Assembly (NCBI GenBank): GCA_007694005.1
Contig: RECN01000063.1
Location: 24,515 to 88,514 of the forward strand
DNA length: 64,000 nucleotides
Reading direction: 5' to 3'
From: Spirochaetaceae bacterium
GTDB taxonomy: Bacteria > Spirochaetota > Spirochaetia > DSM-27196 > SKKC01
A program made the position numbers and the translations under genes. Under the pieces are notes generated by a model. The model was given only the letters and a program-made list of their open reading frames with translations. It searched no databases and was not told where the DNA came from. Each line of letters begins with the position of its first letter. Position 1 is the first letter of the stretch. Shown here piece after piece: positions 35,401 through 44,079 of the stretch.

Positions 35401-36049
35401 AGGACATGAGGTCCTCCCCTTTAGCGCCGAACGGCTCCTCGCGCGATAGAAAGGTTTCAAGCTCCTGTACGACCGCCGGATATACGGGATCGAGCCGAAG
35501 CGCACTATCGTCGAACAGCTCCTGAAACGGTGCATAGGCCGGATTCCGGTTTTCAAGAACGAGCAGCAGCATTTCTTCGAGCGCTACCTCGCGGCCGGTC
35601 TCACCTTCGAACTCGGCGTCGAGATAGTCGGCTACCGACATTCGCTTATGGTACACGTCCTGGGGGGGGAAGGCTTCAACATACCGCACCAGCAGATCGT
35701 CAATCTGCTTCGAAGAGAACCGGTCGACAAGCGCTTCCCGCGCGCGGGCAAACACGTCATTACTTGTCTGTTCGCGGTACTGGAAAACCACGTAGTGCAT
35801 GATCTCTTCGATCAGCCCCATGGAGTAAATGTCAGACGTATAGACGGTCTGTCCGGGTTCCGAACGGATGTCGCGGGTGCTGTTGATCCGCTGGCTGAAG
35901 AGCCTGCAGGCGTGCAGATCGGCGAACACCGCGTGTCCGTGGAGTGAGAACACCCTGTGGTCGAAACCGTAGCGTTTTCGGGCGGCAAGCGAGACATGAA
36001 ACTCGCGGGCAAGAGGTGAGAAAACCTGTTCGCAGGGTGGTATCGTCAT
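32426..36049 (-). CDS. Giant GH13 alpha-amylase-family enzyme
   Basis: A 1207-residue cytoplasmic protein (no signal peptide). Residues 1-320 are a helical region of unknown fold; the TIM barrel starts near residue 335 (ELDRIASCGFTGLWLIGLWE) and carries DMVPNHTGIDS, the nucleophile D530 in IIRFDAAMTLA, the acid/base E595 in LLLAEAFWMMEG and the stabiliser D656 in FMNNPDEETA. About 400 residues follow the barrel, the last 150 helical and charged, ending in basic residues. The usual GH13 enzyme is 500-700 residues. It should act on glycogen or maltodextrin. ATGA overlap with malQ couples the two. Confidence 0.85.
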   Translation of the reverse strand: MTIPPCEQVFSPLAREFHVSLAARKRYGFDHRVFSLHGHAVFADLHACRLFSQRINSTRDIRSEPGQTVYTSDIYSMGLIEEIMHYVVFQYREQTSNDVFARAREALVDRFSSKQIDDLLVRYVEAFPPQDVYHKRMSVADYLDAEFEGETGREVALEEMLLLVLENRNPAYAPFQELFDDSALRLDPVYPAVVQELETFLSREEPFGAKGEDLMSFLSEPMRLYPDSLYDQLAYIRERWGHLIGKFLFRLLRGLDFLREDAMALGRTGGPGETRVLEYGDADYEAGLSGKRFSPDRFWMPRVVLLAKTTLVWLDQLSREYGYEIRRLDQVPNEELDRIASCGFTGLWLIGLWERSAASKRIKHLCGNPDAEASAYSLHDYQIAAQLGGWDALDNLRARCEQRGIRLASDMVPNHTGIDSAWMHEHPDWFVQLPHPPFPSYSFNGENLSTKPDTGIYLEDHYYDRTDAAVVFKRVDHRSGEERFIYHGNDGTQMPWNDTAQLDFIREDVREAVIQTILQVARNFSIIRFDAAMTLARKHVQRLWYPEPGSGGDIASRSEHGMMKDDFLKHMPREFWRDVVDRVAAEVPDTLLLAEAFWMMEGYFVRTLGMHRVYNSAFMNMLKNEENEKYRQTVKNTLEFDPQILKRFVNFMNNPDEETAVAQFGKGDKYFGVATLMLTMPGLPMIGHGQIEGYAEKYGMEYSKAYWDESVDVDLVARHEREIFPLARRRWMFAEVEAFELYDVHREHGGVAESVFAYSNQVDGAKSLVLYNNAYDRVVGSIMHSTAVKRGEDETMSSRTLGEALEVRNQGDCYVILHEHVSDLWYIRRATEIHERGMAVILEGYETQVFVDIYDVVDSADGHYRQLCDELGGAGVPDVDQALKQQFLKPLHAAFEELIDGDAVTRLRAVFEEKRPLTPSDREALTDAYEAFAGAVLRESELSGDAAEAARHFVRRCTVFELLSSLSPVLSDAWRGFFARLAGDEQSFDELIGYLLLEPLSLLNDGFDESPDSALHYDAVSTVEDLMLGWKWMEITGSGPLEPALTFRSWQSAYPTKTAPEQLSLELMTEILDDHRVAEHLGVNRGGDILWYRAEGFEDLLFRLKYSGAIAALDEAVGDDLPESPYLKAATTRDDDPEALSSGTTKSVSSRVKKPTEEASLAALARVEDVCAILSKANAQAEYKLELLTASLEAAAEAVRVKRTRKR

Positions 36050-38037
36050 AGCGCCTCCTCGGGCTGTCTCCTGGCGTCGACAAGATCCCGTATTCGATCC
36101 ATGAATCCGGGATGCTCTTCGAGTTCGCCGGTCGTGCGTGGAATCCGGTAGGTCCAGTTCTCGCTGTTGTACGTACCCGGTACGTTTATCCGTTCATCTT
36201 CCGGGTCGTCGGGCACCATATCTCCGCACAGACTCATAAGGTCCTGTACCTGAAACATACACAGGGCACTACCCGTACCGGCAAGTGCGGTCAGAACCTG
36301 CCGTGCAACCTCGGGCGTATACTCGGCCGGTGCCGGCTCAGGAAGACCTAACGCAGCCCAGAATCCCTCGCGCGCATCAGGGTCTTCGTACCACCAGCCG
36401 CGCAGTGAACTGGTGTCGTGCACACTCGCGGCGCACACGCTCAAGTAGGGAAACCCCGACGGCGCCACGAAAGGTTCACCAGGCGTGTTCCATTCCCGCG
36501 TCCAGCGGGGGACCCGCAGACCCAGAATGCCGAGCTCTTGAAGCACCCGCGGCACGCAGTCAGGTACGACTCCGAGATCTTCCGCGCAGGCGAGCATGCG
36601 CACGGTCGAACACATGAAACCCAGAAGTTCACGCCCGTGTTCTTCCCATACCTGCTGGCTTTCAAGGTCTGCCCGGGCGACAAGCGCCTCAAAAGCCGTT
36701 TTCTCGTCATTGGTCAGGGACTGATACCGGCTACATTCGCGGAACACCCAGGTGGCCGTGTAACGGTTCCTGCCTATGTTCAGCAGGGCACGATCCCGGT
36801 ACAGCTCTAGCAGAGCACCTTTGTGCTCATCCGATACCGGAAGCGCGTGGATATCGCGCTCACCGGCGATCTCAGACGAAAAGAGGTACAGATCCTCGTC
36901 GCCGATCCGGGAGAAGCAGCGCTCGGCAGCCGCGGGATCAGCATATCCGTCGAAAATATCCCGAACCTGCTCCCCGGATATGTGGGGCTCGGAGAGCCAT
37001 CGGATACGGCCTTCGTCGAGCCCTGCCGACAGAAGTTCATCGACGGTGAGGTAGCGGGAGGGACGAAAATACCCGAGCATGCCACTTTCGTTTGCGGCGG
37101 GAACCGCCCAGATCCGGAAGAACCCCAGGACGTGGTCGATGCGAAACAGGTGAAAATACTTGTCGGCCTGATACAGACGATTCTTCCACCAGGCGTAGCC
37201 TGCCCGCTTCATGACATCCCAGTCATACAGGGGGAAACCCCAGTTCTGGCCGTCCCGACTGAACATGTCCGGGGGTGCTCCCGCGCGCAAATCGCGACGG
37301 AAAGACTCCCGGTGCAGCCAGACGTCGGCCGAGTCATCGTTCATGAGGATAGGAATGTCCCCTTTCAGGTACACGCCGAGGGCTTCAAGCCGTTCCACCG
37401 CCTGTGACAACTGCTTTTCAAGGCGCATCTGCATCCACGCGTAAAACAGCAGGTCCGTCCGATGAGCCTCATTGTCCCATACCGCATCGATGTCATCCGG
37501 ACCCGGATCAGTCAATTCGTTCCACTGCCACCACGCCGACTGCCCGTTTCTGTCCTTGTAGATTCTGAACACGGCATAGGGTTTCACCCAGTCGTTTCGG
37601 CCGATCCATTCCTGAATCTCCCTCTCGGAGGAGGGGCTGCGCGTAACTGCCTCGTAGATGGTCCGCAGAATCGCAAACTTCGCATCGAGCACCTCGTGGT
37701 AGGCGACCGTCACACGCGCCTCGGCGTTTCGCCGCATCTGCTCGAGCAGGGGGGCAACCGTATCGGCTGTTCGGGAATCAGCCAGCTCCGGCAGATCCGA
37801 AATGCGCAGATAGATGGGGTGCAACGCGTAGGCGCTCAGCGCGCTGTAGGGACTCGAGTCGAAACCACTGTCGTTTATCGGGAGTATCTGCAGCACCTGA
37901 AGACCGGAGTCGCGGCAGAGCCGGCCGAATCGGGGAAGATCCGCAAACTCTCCCACGCCGACATCCAGATCTCCCCGGAGCGCCGAGACCGGCACCGCAA
38001 CTCCTGTCATAAAACCCTGTAATCCGGGAAAGTCCAT
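36046..38037 (-). CDS. malQ: 4-alpha-glucanotransferase (amylomaltase, GH77)
   Basis: A 663-residue enzyme. GH77 landmarks: LQILPINDSGFDSSPYSALS (sugar-binding loop), GDIPILMNDDSADVWLHRE, PPDMFSRDGQNWGFPLYDW, the nucleophile in FRIDHVLGFFRIW, the acid/base Glu in CAEDLGVVPDCVP and VHDTSSLRGWW. It transfers maltodextrin segments between alpha-glucans in the cytoplasm. ATG 38037 is chosen because AAGGAG lies 6-7 nt before it; the longer frame to 38097 overlaps ggt. Its start overlaps the ggt stop (TAATG) and its stop overlaps the GH13 start, so ggt-malQ-GH13 are co-translated. Confidence 0.93.
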   Translation of the reverse strand: MDFPGLQGFMTGVAVPVSALRGDLDVGVGEFADLPRFGRLCRDSGLQVLQILPINDSGFDSSPYSALSAYALHPIYLRISDLPELADSRTADTVAPLLEQMRRNAEARVTVAYHEVLDAKFAILRTIYEAVTRSPSSEREIQEWIGRNDWVKPYAVFRIYKDRNGQSAWWQWNELTDPGPDDIDAVWDNEAHRTDLLFYAWMQMRLEKQLSQAVERLEALGVYLKGDIPILMNDDSADVWLHRESFRRDLRAGAPPDMFSRDGQNWGFPLYDWDVMKRAGYAWWKNRLYQADKYFHLFRIDHVLGFFRIWAVPAANESGMLGYFRPSRYLTVDELLSAGLDEGRIRWLSEPHISGEQVRDIFDGYADPAAAERCFSRIGDEDLYLFSSEIAGERDIHALPVSDEHKGALLELYRDRALLNIGRNRYTATWVFRECSRYQSLTNDEKTAFEALVARADLESQQVWEEHGRELLGFMCSTVRMLACAEDLGVVPDCVPRVLQELGILGLRVPRWTREWNTPGEPFVAPSGFPYLSVCAASVHDTSSLRGWWYEDPDAREGFWAALGLPEPAPAEYTPEVARQVLTALAGTGSALCMFQVQDLMSLCGDMVPDDPEDERINVPGTYNSENWTYRIPRTTGELEEHPGFMDRIRDLVDARRQPEEAL

Positions 38038-39746
38038 TACAACTCCTTCCTGTGCATGCTCTCTGCGTTCGGGGCAATATCGTCGGACAGCGCACAACCG
38101 TCACCCCTTCCGTCGCTGCCGGCGATGCATCCGTCCGCCGTCTTTCCTATGATCTGTCCGAGACCAAACTGATAGCGGTCACGCCCGGCGATCTCTTTCG
38201 TCCGGTGTCCTCGTGCGCTCAGAGCGGCAGCCAGTCGATCGCCTTCGGTTTCTTCCACCAGAACCGTCGCGTTCGGCTGCCCGTTGTCCAGCTGGAATCG
38301 CGGGCGGTCAAGCGCAGCCTGAGGATCGATGTCTGCGTCGACGAGCGAACTCACGACCTGGAGATGCCCCTGCGGCTGCATCATACCACCCATGACCCCG
38401 ATTACTGAATGCAGTCGGGCACGATCCGGCGTCGTTACGAGTCCGGGTATTATGGTGTGATAGGGTCGGCGACCGGGTCGCAGCGCATTCGGATGATCCG
38501 GATCAAGCGAAAATCCATAGCCACGATTCTGCAGGCTGAATCCGCAGCCTTCCGGGACGATGCCGGTACCAAAGCCCATGAAGTTCGAGTTAATGAAACT
38601 GCACCCGTTCCCCTGCCGGTCGGTCACCGCGAGGTAGACCGTATCGTCTCCGACAGGAAGCGGCTCAACGGACCGCGTTCGATGCGGATAAAGCCCGCGC
38701 GCGATCTCTCCCGCTTCGACAACATCACGGGCCCGGGACCGGTCGATAAGCGCGGCCCTGCGTCGACCGTACTCATCGGACAGCAGATCCTTAAGCGGTA
38801 TCTCTACTTCGGCCGTATCGGCGACGCAGTAGGCGGCGTCGGCGAAGCCGAGGCGCATGGCTTCTACCATACAGTGCACAAAGCCATCGTCAAGACCATC
38901 TCCGGCTTCGATATGGTTCAGACTGTTCAGCGCGAGCAGAGCGGCGATTCCCTGGCCGTTGGGAGGACATTCCCAGACCTCCACGTCCCGGTAGCGGACC
39001 GACACAGGCTCGACCCATTCACTGCGATGCGCTGCAAGGTCGGACATCTCCATGCAGCCGCCAGCTGTTCTGACTGCCGCCACGATCCGCTCGGCGACAG
39101 CACCCGTGTAAAAGGGCTGCGCTCCTGACTCGGCAAAGGTCTGAAGCACCCCGGCGAGGCCCGGATTTCTGAAGCGCTCACCGACTCGAGGCCCGCGGCC
39201 GGCTATGGTCAGTTCGTGACCGAAGGCCGTGTGGGCGAGCTGCTTCTCCGCGCCGGCGCCCCACCAGAGCGAGGTCATGGGAGCGACGGGGAAGCCCTCT
39301 TCGGCAAGTCTGATTGCGGTCGCGACAACGTCTTCGCGGGGAAGGCGACCGAAACGCTCAAGCAGGTCCTGCCAGGCAGCGGGTGCACCTGGAACCGTCA
39401 CGGTATGCGCGTGAAAACGGGGCAGGTCAGCGCCTAAGCCCTCTGCACGGAGCCGGGCTATGCTCAGGGCTTCCGGTGCGCGACCAGACCCGTTGAGGGC
39501 GTGCACACGGCGGCTTGAGGCCTCGTAGTACAGGCAGAAGGCGTCTCCGCCGAGACCCGTCGAGCACGGCTGGGTGACCTGAAGCACGGCTGCTGCGGCG
39601 ACCGCTGCATCCGCGGCGCTCCCCCCGCGCGCGAGTATGTCGACGGCAGCCTGCGTGGCGGTGGGCTGACTCGTAGCAGCCATGCCACCGAGGCTCACCA
39701 CCGCAGATCGACGACTTGTGTACGATTCGTTCGAGCGCATGTTCAT
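38037..39746 (-). CDS. Gamma-glutamyltransferase-like Ntn hydrolase, cytoplasmic
   Basis: A 569-residue member of the gamma-glutamyltranspeptidase family. The predicted self-cleavage site and nucleophile is T369 in GDDTVYLAVTDRQGNG; NSNFMGFGTGIVPEGCGF and VIGVMGGMMQPQGHLQV form the substrate pocket region. Unlike classical Ggt it has no signal peptide, as in YwrD-like or acylase-like members, so the donor may not be glutathione. It is the first gene of an operon with two glycogen enzymes, with no obvious metabolic link. GAGGG lies before the ATG at 39746 (an alternative ATG is two codons downstream). Confidence 0.88.
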   Translation of the reverse strand: MNMRSNESYTSRRSAVVSLGGMAATSQPTATQAAVDILARGGSAADAAVAAAAVLQVTQPCSTGLGGDAFCLYYEASSRRVHALNGSGRAPEALSIARLRAEGLGADLPRFHAHTVTVPGAPAAWQDLLERFGRLPREDVVATAIRLAEEGFPVAPMTSLWWGAGAEKQLAHTAFGHELTIAGRGPRVGERFRNPGLAGVLQTFAESGAQPFYTGAVAERIVAAVRTAGGCMEMSDLAAHRSEWVEPVSVRYRDVEVWECPPNGQGIAALLALNSLNHIEAGDGLDDGFVHCMVEAMRLGFADAAYCVADTAEVEIPLKDLLSDEYGRRRAALIDRSRARDVVEAGEIARGLYPHRTRSVEPLPVGDDTVYLAVTDRQGNGCSFINSNFMGFGTGIVPEGCGFSLQNRGYGFSLDPDHPNALRPGRRPYHTIIPGLVTTPDRARLHSVIGVMGGMMQPQGHLQVVSSLVDADIDPQAALDRPRFQLDNGQPNATVLVEETEGDRLAAALSARGHRTKEIAGRDRYQFGLGQIIGKTADGCIAGSDGRGDGCALSDDIAPNAESMHRKEL

Positions 39747-39821
39747 CCCTCTATGGTAAAGCAGGGAGGCAAAACAGGCGAGAGGGCGTATGCTTGTCGA
39801 GCGAACGCGGCAGCCGATACC

Positions 39822-40784
39822 ATGGAGCGCGTGAATACCGTACAGGAATGGGCACAGAAGGTGTCACAGGCGGTTGGCTCGGTTTTCCTCGGTAAGCCGC
39901 AGCTGATCGAGAAACTGCTCGTCGCCATGCTCTGCCGTGGCCATGTACTGCTTGAGGACGTACCCGGCACCGGAAAGACGATACTAGCCCGGGCTCTCGC
40001 GACGGTTACCGGTGGCGTCTTCCGACGCATTCAGTGTACGCCCGACCTCCTGCCGGCCGACGTCACGGGCGTGAGCATATACAATCCCGCGTCGCAGGAG
40101 TTCTCCTTCCGGGAAGGCCCGATCATGGCGAACTATCTGCTCGTGGATGAAATCAACCGTGCGACGCCACGCACACAGAGCGCACTTCTTGAGGCCATGG
40201 CAGAAGGCCAGATCTCGGTCGAGGGAGAACGGCGGCCGCTTCCGGAACCCTTCTTTCTTATCGCGACGGAGAACCCCGTAGAGTTCGAAGGAACTTTTCC
40301 GCTGCCCGAGGCACAGAAGGACCGCTTTCTGATGTGTCTCGCTGTCGGATATCCCGAGCGCAGCGAGGAGCGGACAATACTTGAGTCTCAGCGACAGGTC
40401 CATCATCCCGTAGAGTCGCTGGAAGCAGTCACGCGGGCCGAAGACATCGTCGCCTGGCAGGCTGAGGTCGTCAACGTACACGTGGATACCGGGGTCACCG
40501 ATTATCTGATCGATCTCGTTCAGGCGACTCGGACTCACCGCGACGTGCAGATCGGCATATCGCCACGCGGAAGCCTCGCCCTGTACAAGGCATCGCAGGC
40601 TCTGGCAGCGATACGGGGACGGAGCTACGTCGTGCCGGAGGATATCAAGGAGCTTGCCTATCCCGTGTTCGATAAGCGGATTATTCTCTCCTCAGACGCC
40701 CGCATCCGGGGTCGCAGGACCGGAGACGTGATAGAGCAGGTTCTGGAGTCGGTCGATCCGCCGGTGCTCAAGGACAGGAAGTGA
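39822..40784 (+). CDS. MoxR-family AAA+ ATPase
   Basis: A 320-residue ATPase. Walker A is EDVPGTGKTILARAL, Walker B is LLVDEINRATPRTQSALLEA, sensor 1 is LIATENPVEFEGTFPLPEAQ and the C-terminal lid has IGISPRGSLALYKASQALA. MoxR proteins act as chaperones for maturation of partner proteins, commonly encoded next to DUF58 genes as here. The start could also be ATG 39753, but the family usually begins close to ERVNTVQEWAQ; neither has a strong ribosome site. Divergent from ggt. The stop overlaps the DUF58 start (ATGA-type overlap). Confidence 0.9.
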   Translation: MERVNTVQEWAQKVSQAVGSVFLGKPQLIEKLLVAMLCRGHVLLEDVPGTGKTILARALATVTGGVFRRIQCTPDLLPADVTGVSIYNPASQEFSFREGPIMANYLLVDEINRATPRTQSALLEAMAEGQISVEGERRPLPEPFFLIATENPVEFEGTFPLPEAQKDRFLMCLAVGYPERSEERTILESQRQVHHPVESLEAVTRAEDIVAWQAEVVNVHVDTGVTDYLIDLVQATRTHRDVQIGISPRGSLALYKASQALAAIRGRSYVVPEDIKELAYPVFDKRIILSSDARIRGRRTGDVIEQVLESVDPPVLKDRK

Positions 40785-41938
40785 AACTCACGCGACTCTG
40801 GTTCGCGCTCCCGTCGGCCCTGCTGTTTGCGATTGTCCCGGTCGCCGCAATTCAGTGGGCGTCCGCCTTCGTTGCCCTGACGCTTTTTGTCTCGGCAGCC
40901 TACAGCCGTCTCTCGTGGAAACACCTCCACGTAACAAGAGTTCCCGAAGCCCTGTCGTGTTTCCGGCATCAGAGCGAACAGATCGCGATCCGTATCGAGA
41001 ACCGGGGGCTTCTGCCCATCGCCCACCTCTCTCTGTCCGAACCGACCGGAAATCTGACCGCGGACGGGCGGACCGCAGACGTCGTCTCGTTACCCGGACG
41101 CAGCACGGTGCACATGCGCTATTCCATTCGCGGCAGCCACCGGGGCCTGTACTCGACCGGACCACTTCGGATCAGGGCGGCAGATCCACTCGGCATCTTT
41201 CCCTGGACCATGGAGCCCGGCGGCAAGACAGAGGTCTCCGTGTACCCGGCCATCCATCCCTTCCGCCTCGCTCACTCACGCGGTCTTCCAGCCGGAAATC
41301 TCGCGAGTCCGAACCCACTGTACGCAGACCCTACCCGCTATCGGGGTCTCAGAGATTACGTCCGCGGCGATGACATTCGTCACGTCAGCTGGAAGGCTAC
41401 GGCCCGGACGGGCAGCCTCAAGACCGTCGAACACCTGCCTGCGCTGTACTTCCCCACGCTGGTGATTCTGAATCTGCGCAGCGGTGACTTCGGCGGACGC
41501 GGCAGATACGCGAGCGTGGAACGCTGCATAGAGTGCGCGGCGGCGGTACTGCGCAACGCGGCGGATCTCGGACAGAGTTTCGGATTCGTCGTGAGCGCGG
41601 CTCTCGGGGACAGCTCAGGTGAGTTCGCGTTTCCATCCGGAAACGGACACGAACACATGGTCGCAATGCTGCGGGCAATGGCGCAGGCCGACGTCGCAGC
41701 CGGACAAATGAATGTTACCTCGGTTCTCGGAGCGCTCGGACCGGTCTCACCGGGTTCACGACTGTTTTACGTCGGTCCCGCGCTCCCACTCGAGCAACTG
41801 ATACGCCTGGGCAATGCGACTCGACCCCATTCGGAGCTTGAACTGCTCTTCGCGAGTGAACGACGCCGCATGCCTGCCCAGGTCCTCCCACTGCCCTTCA
41901 GACGAATACCGGAATTCGGAGCCTTTGATTTTGCGTAG
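40781..41938 (+). CDS. DUF58 protein, MoxR partner
   Basis: A 385-residue membrane-anchored protein. Two hydrophobic segments lie at the N-terminus (RLWFALPSALLFAIVPVAAI and ASAFVALTLFVSAAY). The DUF58 hallmark LRDYVRGDDIRHVSWKATAR is near residue 195, followed by a von Willebrand A-like fold region (LVILNLRSGDFGG). DUF58 proteins are regular companions of MoxR in envelope maintenance or protein maturation, mechanism unknown. It overlaps moxR by 4 nt and the next gene by 8 nt. Confidence 0.85.
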   Translation: MKLTRLWFALPSALLFAIVPVAAIQWASAFVALTLFVSAAYSRLSWKHLHVTRVPEALSCFRHQSEQIAIRIENRGLLPIAHLSLSEPTGNLTADGRTADVVSLPGRSTVHMRYSIRGSHRGLYSTGPLRIRAADPLGIFPWTMEPGGKTEVSVYPAIHPFRLAHSRGLPAGNLASPNPLYADPTRYRGLRDYVRGDDIRHVSWKATARTGSLKTVEHLPALYFPTLVILNLRSGDFGGRGRYASVERCIECAAAVLRNAADLGQSFGFVVSAALGDSSGEFAFPSGNGHEHMVAMLRAMAQADVAAGQMNVTSVLGALGPVSPGSRLFYVGPALPLEQLIRLGNATRPHSELELLFASERRRMPAQVLPLPFRRIPEFGAFDFA

Positions 41939-43409
41939 AACACCCGGACTCATCATCACGACGGCCCTCTCCTACAGCATGGCCATAGGCATCCTTCTGC
42001 GCGACGGGATAGGTCTGCCGCTGAACCCTCTTCTGTTTTTAATTCTTGGCACGGTCCTGGCGACCATACGCTACGGATCCGAACCCGCGCTCCGCAGGCA
42101 TCGCGCAGGCGCTGCATCACGATTTCGTCTGTTTCTGGTCACGGGTGGCACATCCTACCTGGTACTTCTGTTCGCCACGGGCCTGCCCGGAACGTGGAGT
42201 GGAGCTGCATACCTGACAGCCGGTTATCAAACGGCGCTGCTGCTGTGGTCCTACGGCATCGCCGCTGAACTGTCCGGCAGTTTCCGCGATCACGAACAGC
42301 TGCTGATTTCGGTGTACCGGCAGAGGTCCGAAACGAAACGGCAGGAGGCGCTTCGTGACCTTCGCTACGTGATCGCCGATGCAATAGCCGCCCTCGACCG
42401 GACACGCAAGGTCCTTACGGCGGGTTTCGCATTGATGCTGCTCGTAGTCGTGCTCGGCTGGATCAACGGTCAGTTCGCGTCCCTGGCCGGTCTTCTTTTT
42501 CTGGCCCTCGCCGGATACCTGCGATACCTCAGCTCGGCGAGCCTGGAAGCAATCGCCGATGAGTACCGCTATCTTGGCGATGGCGGCCGCCTCCCGGGAC
42601 GGTATCGAAGCCGCCGTCTGCGACAGGCGGCCGTGCTTCTGTTGATTACCGCAGTGATCGCCTTCTCGCTTGCCGGCAACCAGAGCCTCATCCCGTACTC
42701 CTGGCTGCAGAGTGTCTTTGCCTGGCTTTCCGGCCTGTTTCCCCGTCTTGACCTTCAGGCGCCGCCACCACAGATCGACCAGCAGTTCGATGCCTTCAGC
42801 CGAATCGCGGCCGAGCTGTCCCCTGGCGATGATGTGGCTGAACCCGGGGTCCTCATGCAGATGCTGTTTCGGATCCTGCAGGGTATGGTCCGGGCCGCGC
42901 TCGTCGGCGGGCTCGTTATCTTTCTCATCTCGCCGCTGTTCTCCCGGAGTTTCCGACGGAGCTTCCGGAGCATGTCGACAGGAGAGGCGCTGAAGGCCTG
43001 GGTGCGGGCACTCGTTCGATCGCTTACGGTGTTCGTACAGGCGCTGAGACGTCGTCTGCTCGCCGCAACGTTACAGGCACGAAACGTATCCGCATCGGTA
43101 CCTGTGGACAGACGTGCGTACAGACCGCCGCCGGTATCGGCCGAGAAACAACGCGAGCTCGTGAAGTTCTCGCGTCAGTTCACCCGGCTGCTGCGATGGG
43201 CCGAAAAAAGATCGGTCGGCAGACATACGGGCGAAGCGCCGGGCGAGTTTACCGACAGGCTCGCGGAACGCTTTCCGTCCTGCGCTGAGAACCTGCAGGA
43301 GATAGGAATGCTGTATGAGAAGTCCCTGTTTTCTGTAAAAACGCTCGATGAGGCGGAAACCCGCGCGCTTTCAGCGTGCTTCAAAACGGTGATCAGGACA
43401 GATCCCTGA
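41931..43409 (+). CDS. DUF4129-type membrane protein in the moxR operon
   Basis: A 492-residue protein starting at TTG 41931, with GGAG (41918-41921) 9 nt upstream. About six hydrophobic segments lie in the first 300 residues, one more at MVRAALVGGLVIFLISPLF, and a cytoplasmic C-terminal domain typical of DUF4129 (FSRQFTRLLRWAEKRSVGRH, then EAPGEFTDRLAERFP). In related moxR operons this domain is often joined to a transglutaminase; here no transglutaminase motif is present. Its last 17 nt overlap the opposing nuclease gene. Confidence 0.75.
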   Translation: MRRTPGLIITTALSYSMAIGILLRDGIGLPLNPLLFLILGTVLATIRYGSEPALRRHRAGAASRFRLFLVTGGTSYLVLLFATGLPGTWSGAAYLTAGYQTALLLWSYGIAAELSGSFRDHEQLLISVYRQRSETKRQEALRDLRYVIADAIAALDRTRKVLTAGFALMLLVVVLGWINGQFASLAGLLFLALAGYLRYLSSASLEAIADEYRYLGDGGRLPGRYRSRRLRQAAVLLLITAVIAFSLAGNQSLIPYSWLQSVFAWLSGLFPRLDLQAPPPQIDQQFDAFSRIAAELSPGDDVAEPGVLMQMLFRILQGMVRAALVGGLVIFLISPLFSRSFRRSFRSMSTGEALKAWVRALVRSLTVFVQALRRRLLAATLQARNVSASVPVDRRAYRPPPVSAEKQRELVKFSRQFTRLLRWAEKRSVGRHTGEAPGEFTDRLAERFPSCAENLQEIGMLYEKSLFSVKTLDEAETRALSACFKTVIRTDP

Positions 43410-43947
43410 TACGGTCACGGATACGGGCAGCTTCCTCGTAGTCTTCCGCGTCAACAGCCTTGCTGAGTTCTTCTTCGAGGCGGATGCGCTCGGTATCTGT
43501 GGTATCCGCGTTATCGGGAGTGGTGGGCGCCGCATCTTCATCGGTGATCAGATTGACCGGGATACCGGCTTCTTCGACGAGCACGTCGTCAATAAACACC
43601 GAACAGTGACTGCGCGCCGCGATGCCGAGTGCGTCCGACGGCCGTGCGTCCAGGGTCAGAAGTTCCGAACCCTTGTGAACAATGATACGTGCGTAAAAGG
43701 TTCCTTCCTTGAGCTCAGTAATATCTACCCGCTCGATCTGCAGACCCAGCTTGTCGAATGTCGTAATGAATAGATCGTGGGTCAGCGGACGCGGCATAGG
43801 AACGCTGCCGAGCCCGATCAGTATTGACTGTGCCTCAAGCTGACCGATGATGATGGGGACGGCCCGGTCTCCGTCAATAGGCTTCACGAGAACCGCGTTA
43901 CCCTTGTCTGTCCGTGCGACTGTCCAAATTTCTGCTTCAACCAGCAT
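43393..43947 (-). CDS. Bifunctional nuclease family protein (DUF151) with UVR motif
   Basis: A 184-residue soluble protein. Residues 1-130 are the DUF151/bifunctional-nuclease domain (VLVKPIDGDRAVPIIIGQLE, LTLDARPSDALGIAARS), known from a thermophile homologue to have DNase and RNase activity. After an acidic Thr-rich linker, residues about 150-184 form a UVR-type motif (LEEELSKAVDAEDYEEAARI), a coiled-coil hairpin used for protein contacts in UvrB/UvrC and Clp regulators. AGGTGA precedes ATG 43947. It converges on and overlaps the DUF4129 gene. Confidence 0.87.
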   Translation of the reverse strand: MLVEAEIWTVARTDKGNAVLVKPIDGDRAVPIIIGQLEAQSILIGLGSVPMPRPLTHDLFITTFDKLGLQIERVDITELKEGTFYARIIVHKGSELLTLDARPSDALGIAARSHCSVFIDDVLVEEAGIPVNLITDEDAAPTTPDNADTTDTERIRLEEELSKAVDAEDYEEAARIRDRIRDLS

Positions 43948-44050
43948 ATGTTCTGCTCACCTGTCCTTATCAGAAGGTACCTTCTCGCCACCGCAGCGAC
44001 AATAGTGCCGCACCTTCGAGTGTGCATTATAGGCTTTTTTGTTGCAATCG

Positions 44051-44059
44051 TGGTATTCT
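44051..44059 (+). promoter_or_regulatory. Extended -10 promoter for the 44080 gene
   Basis: TGGTATTCT is an extended -10 motif; it places the start of transcription near 44066 and leaves GGAGGGGG in the leader before ATG 44080. Confidence 0.5.
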
Positions 44060-44079
44060 TGGCAACGGAGGGGGAAGCG

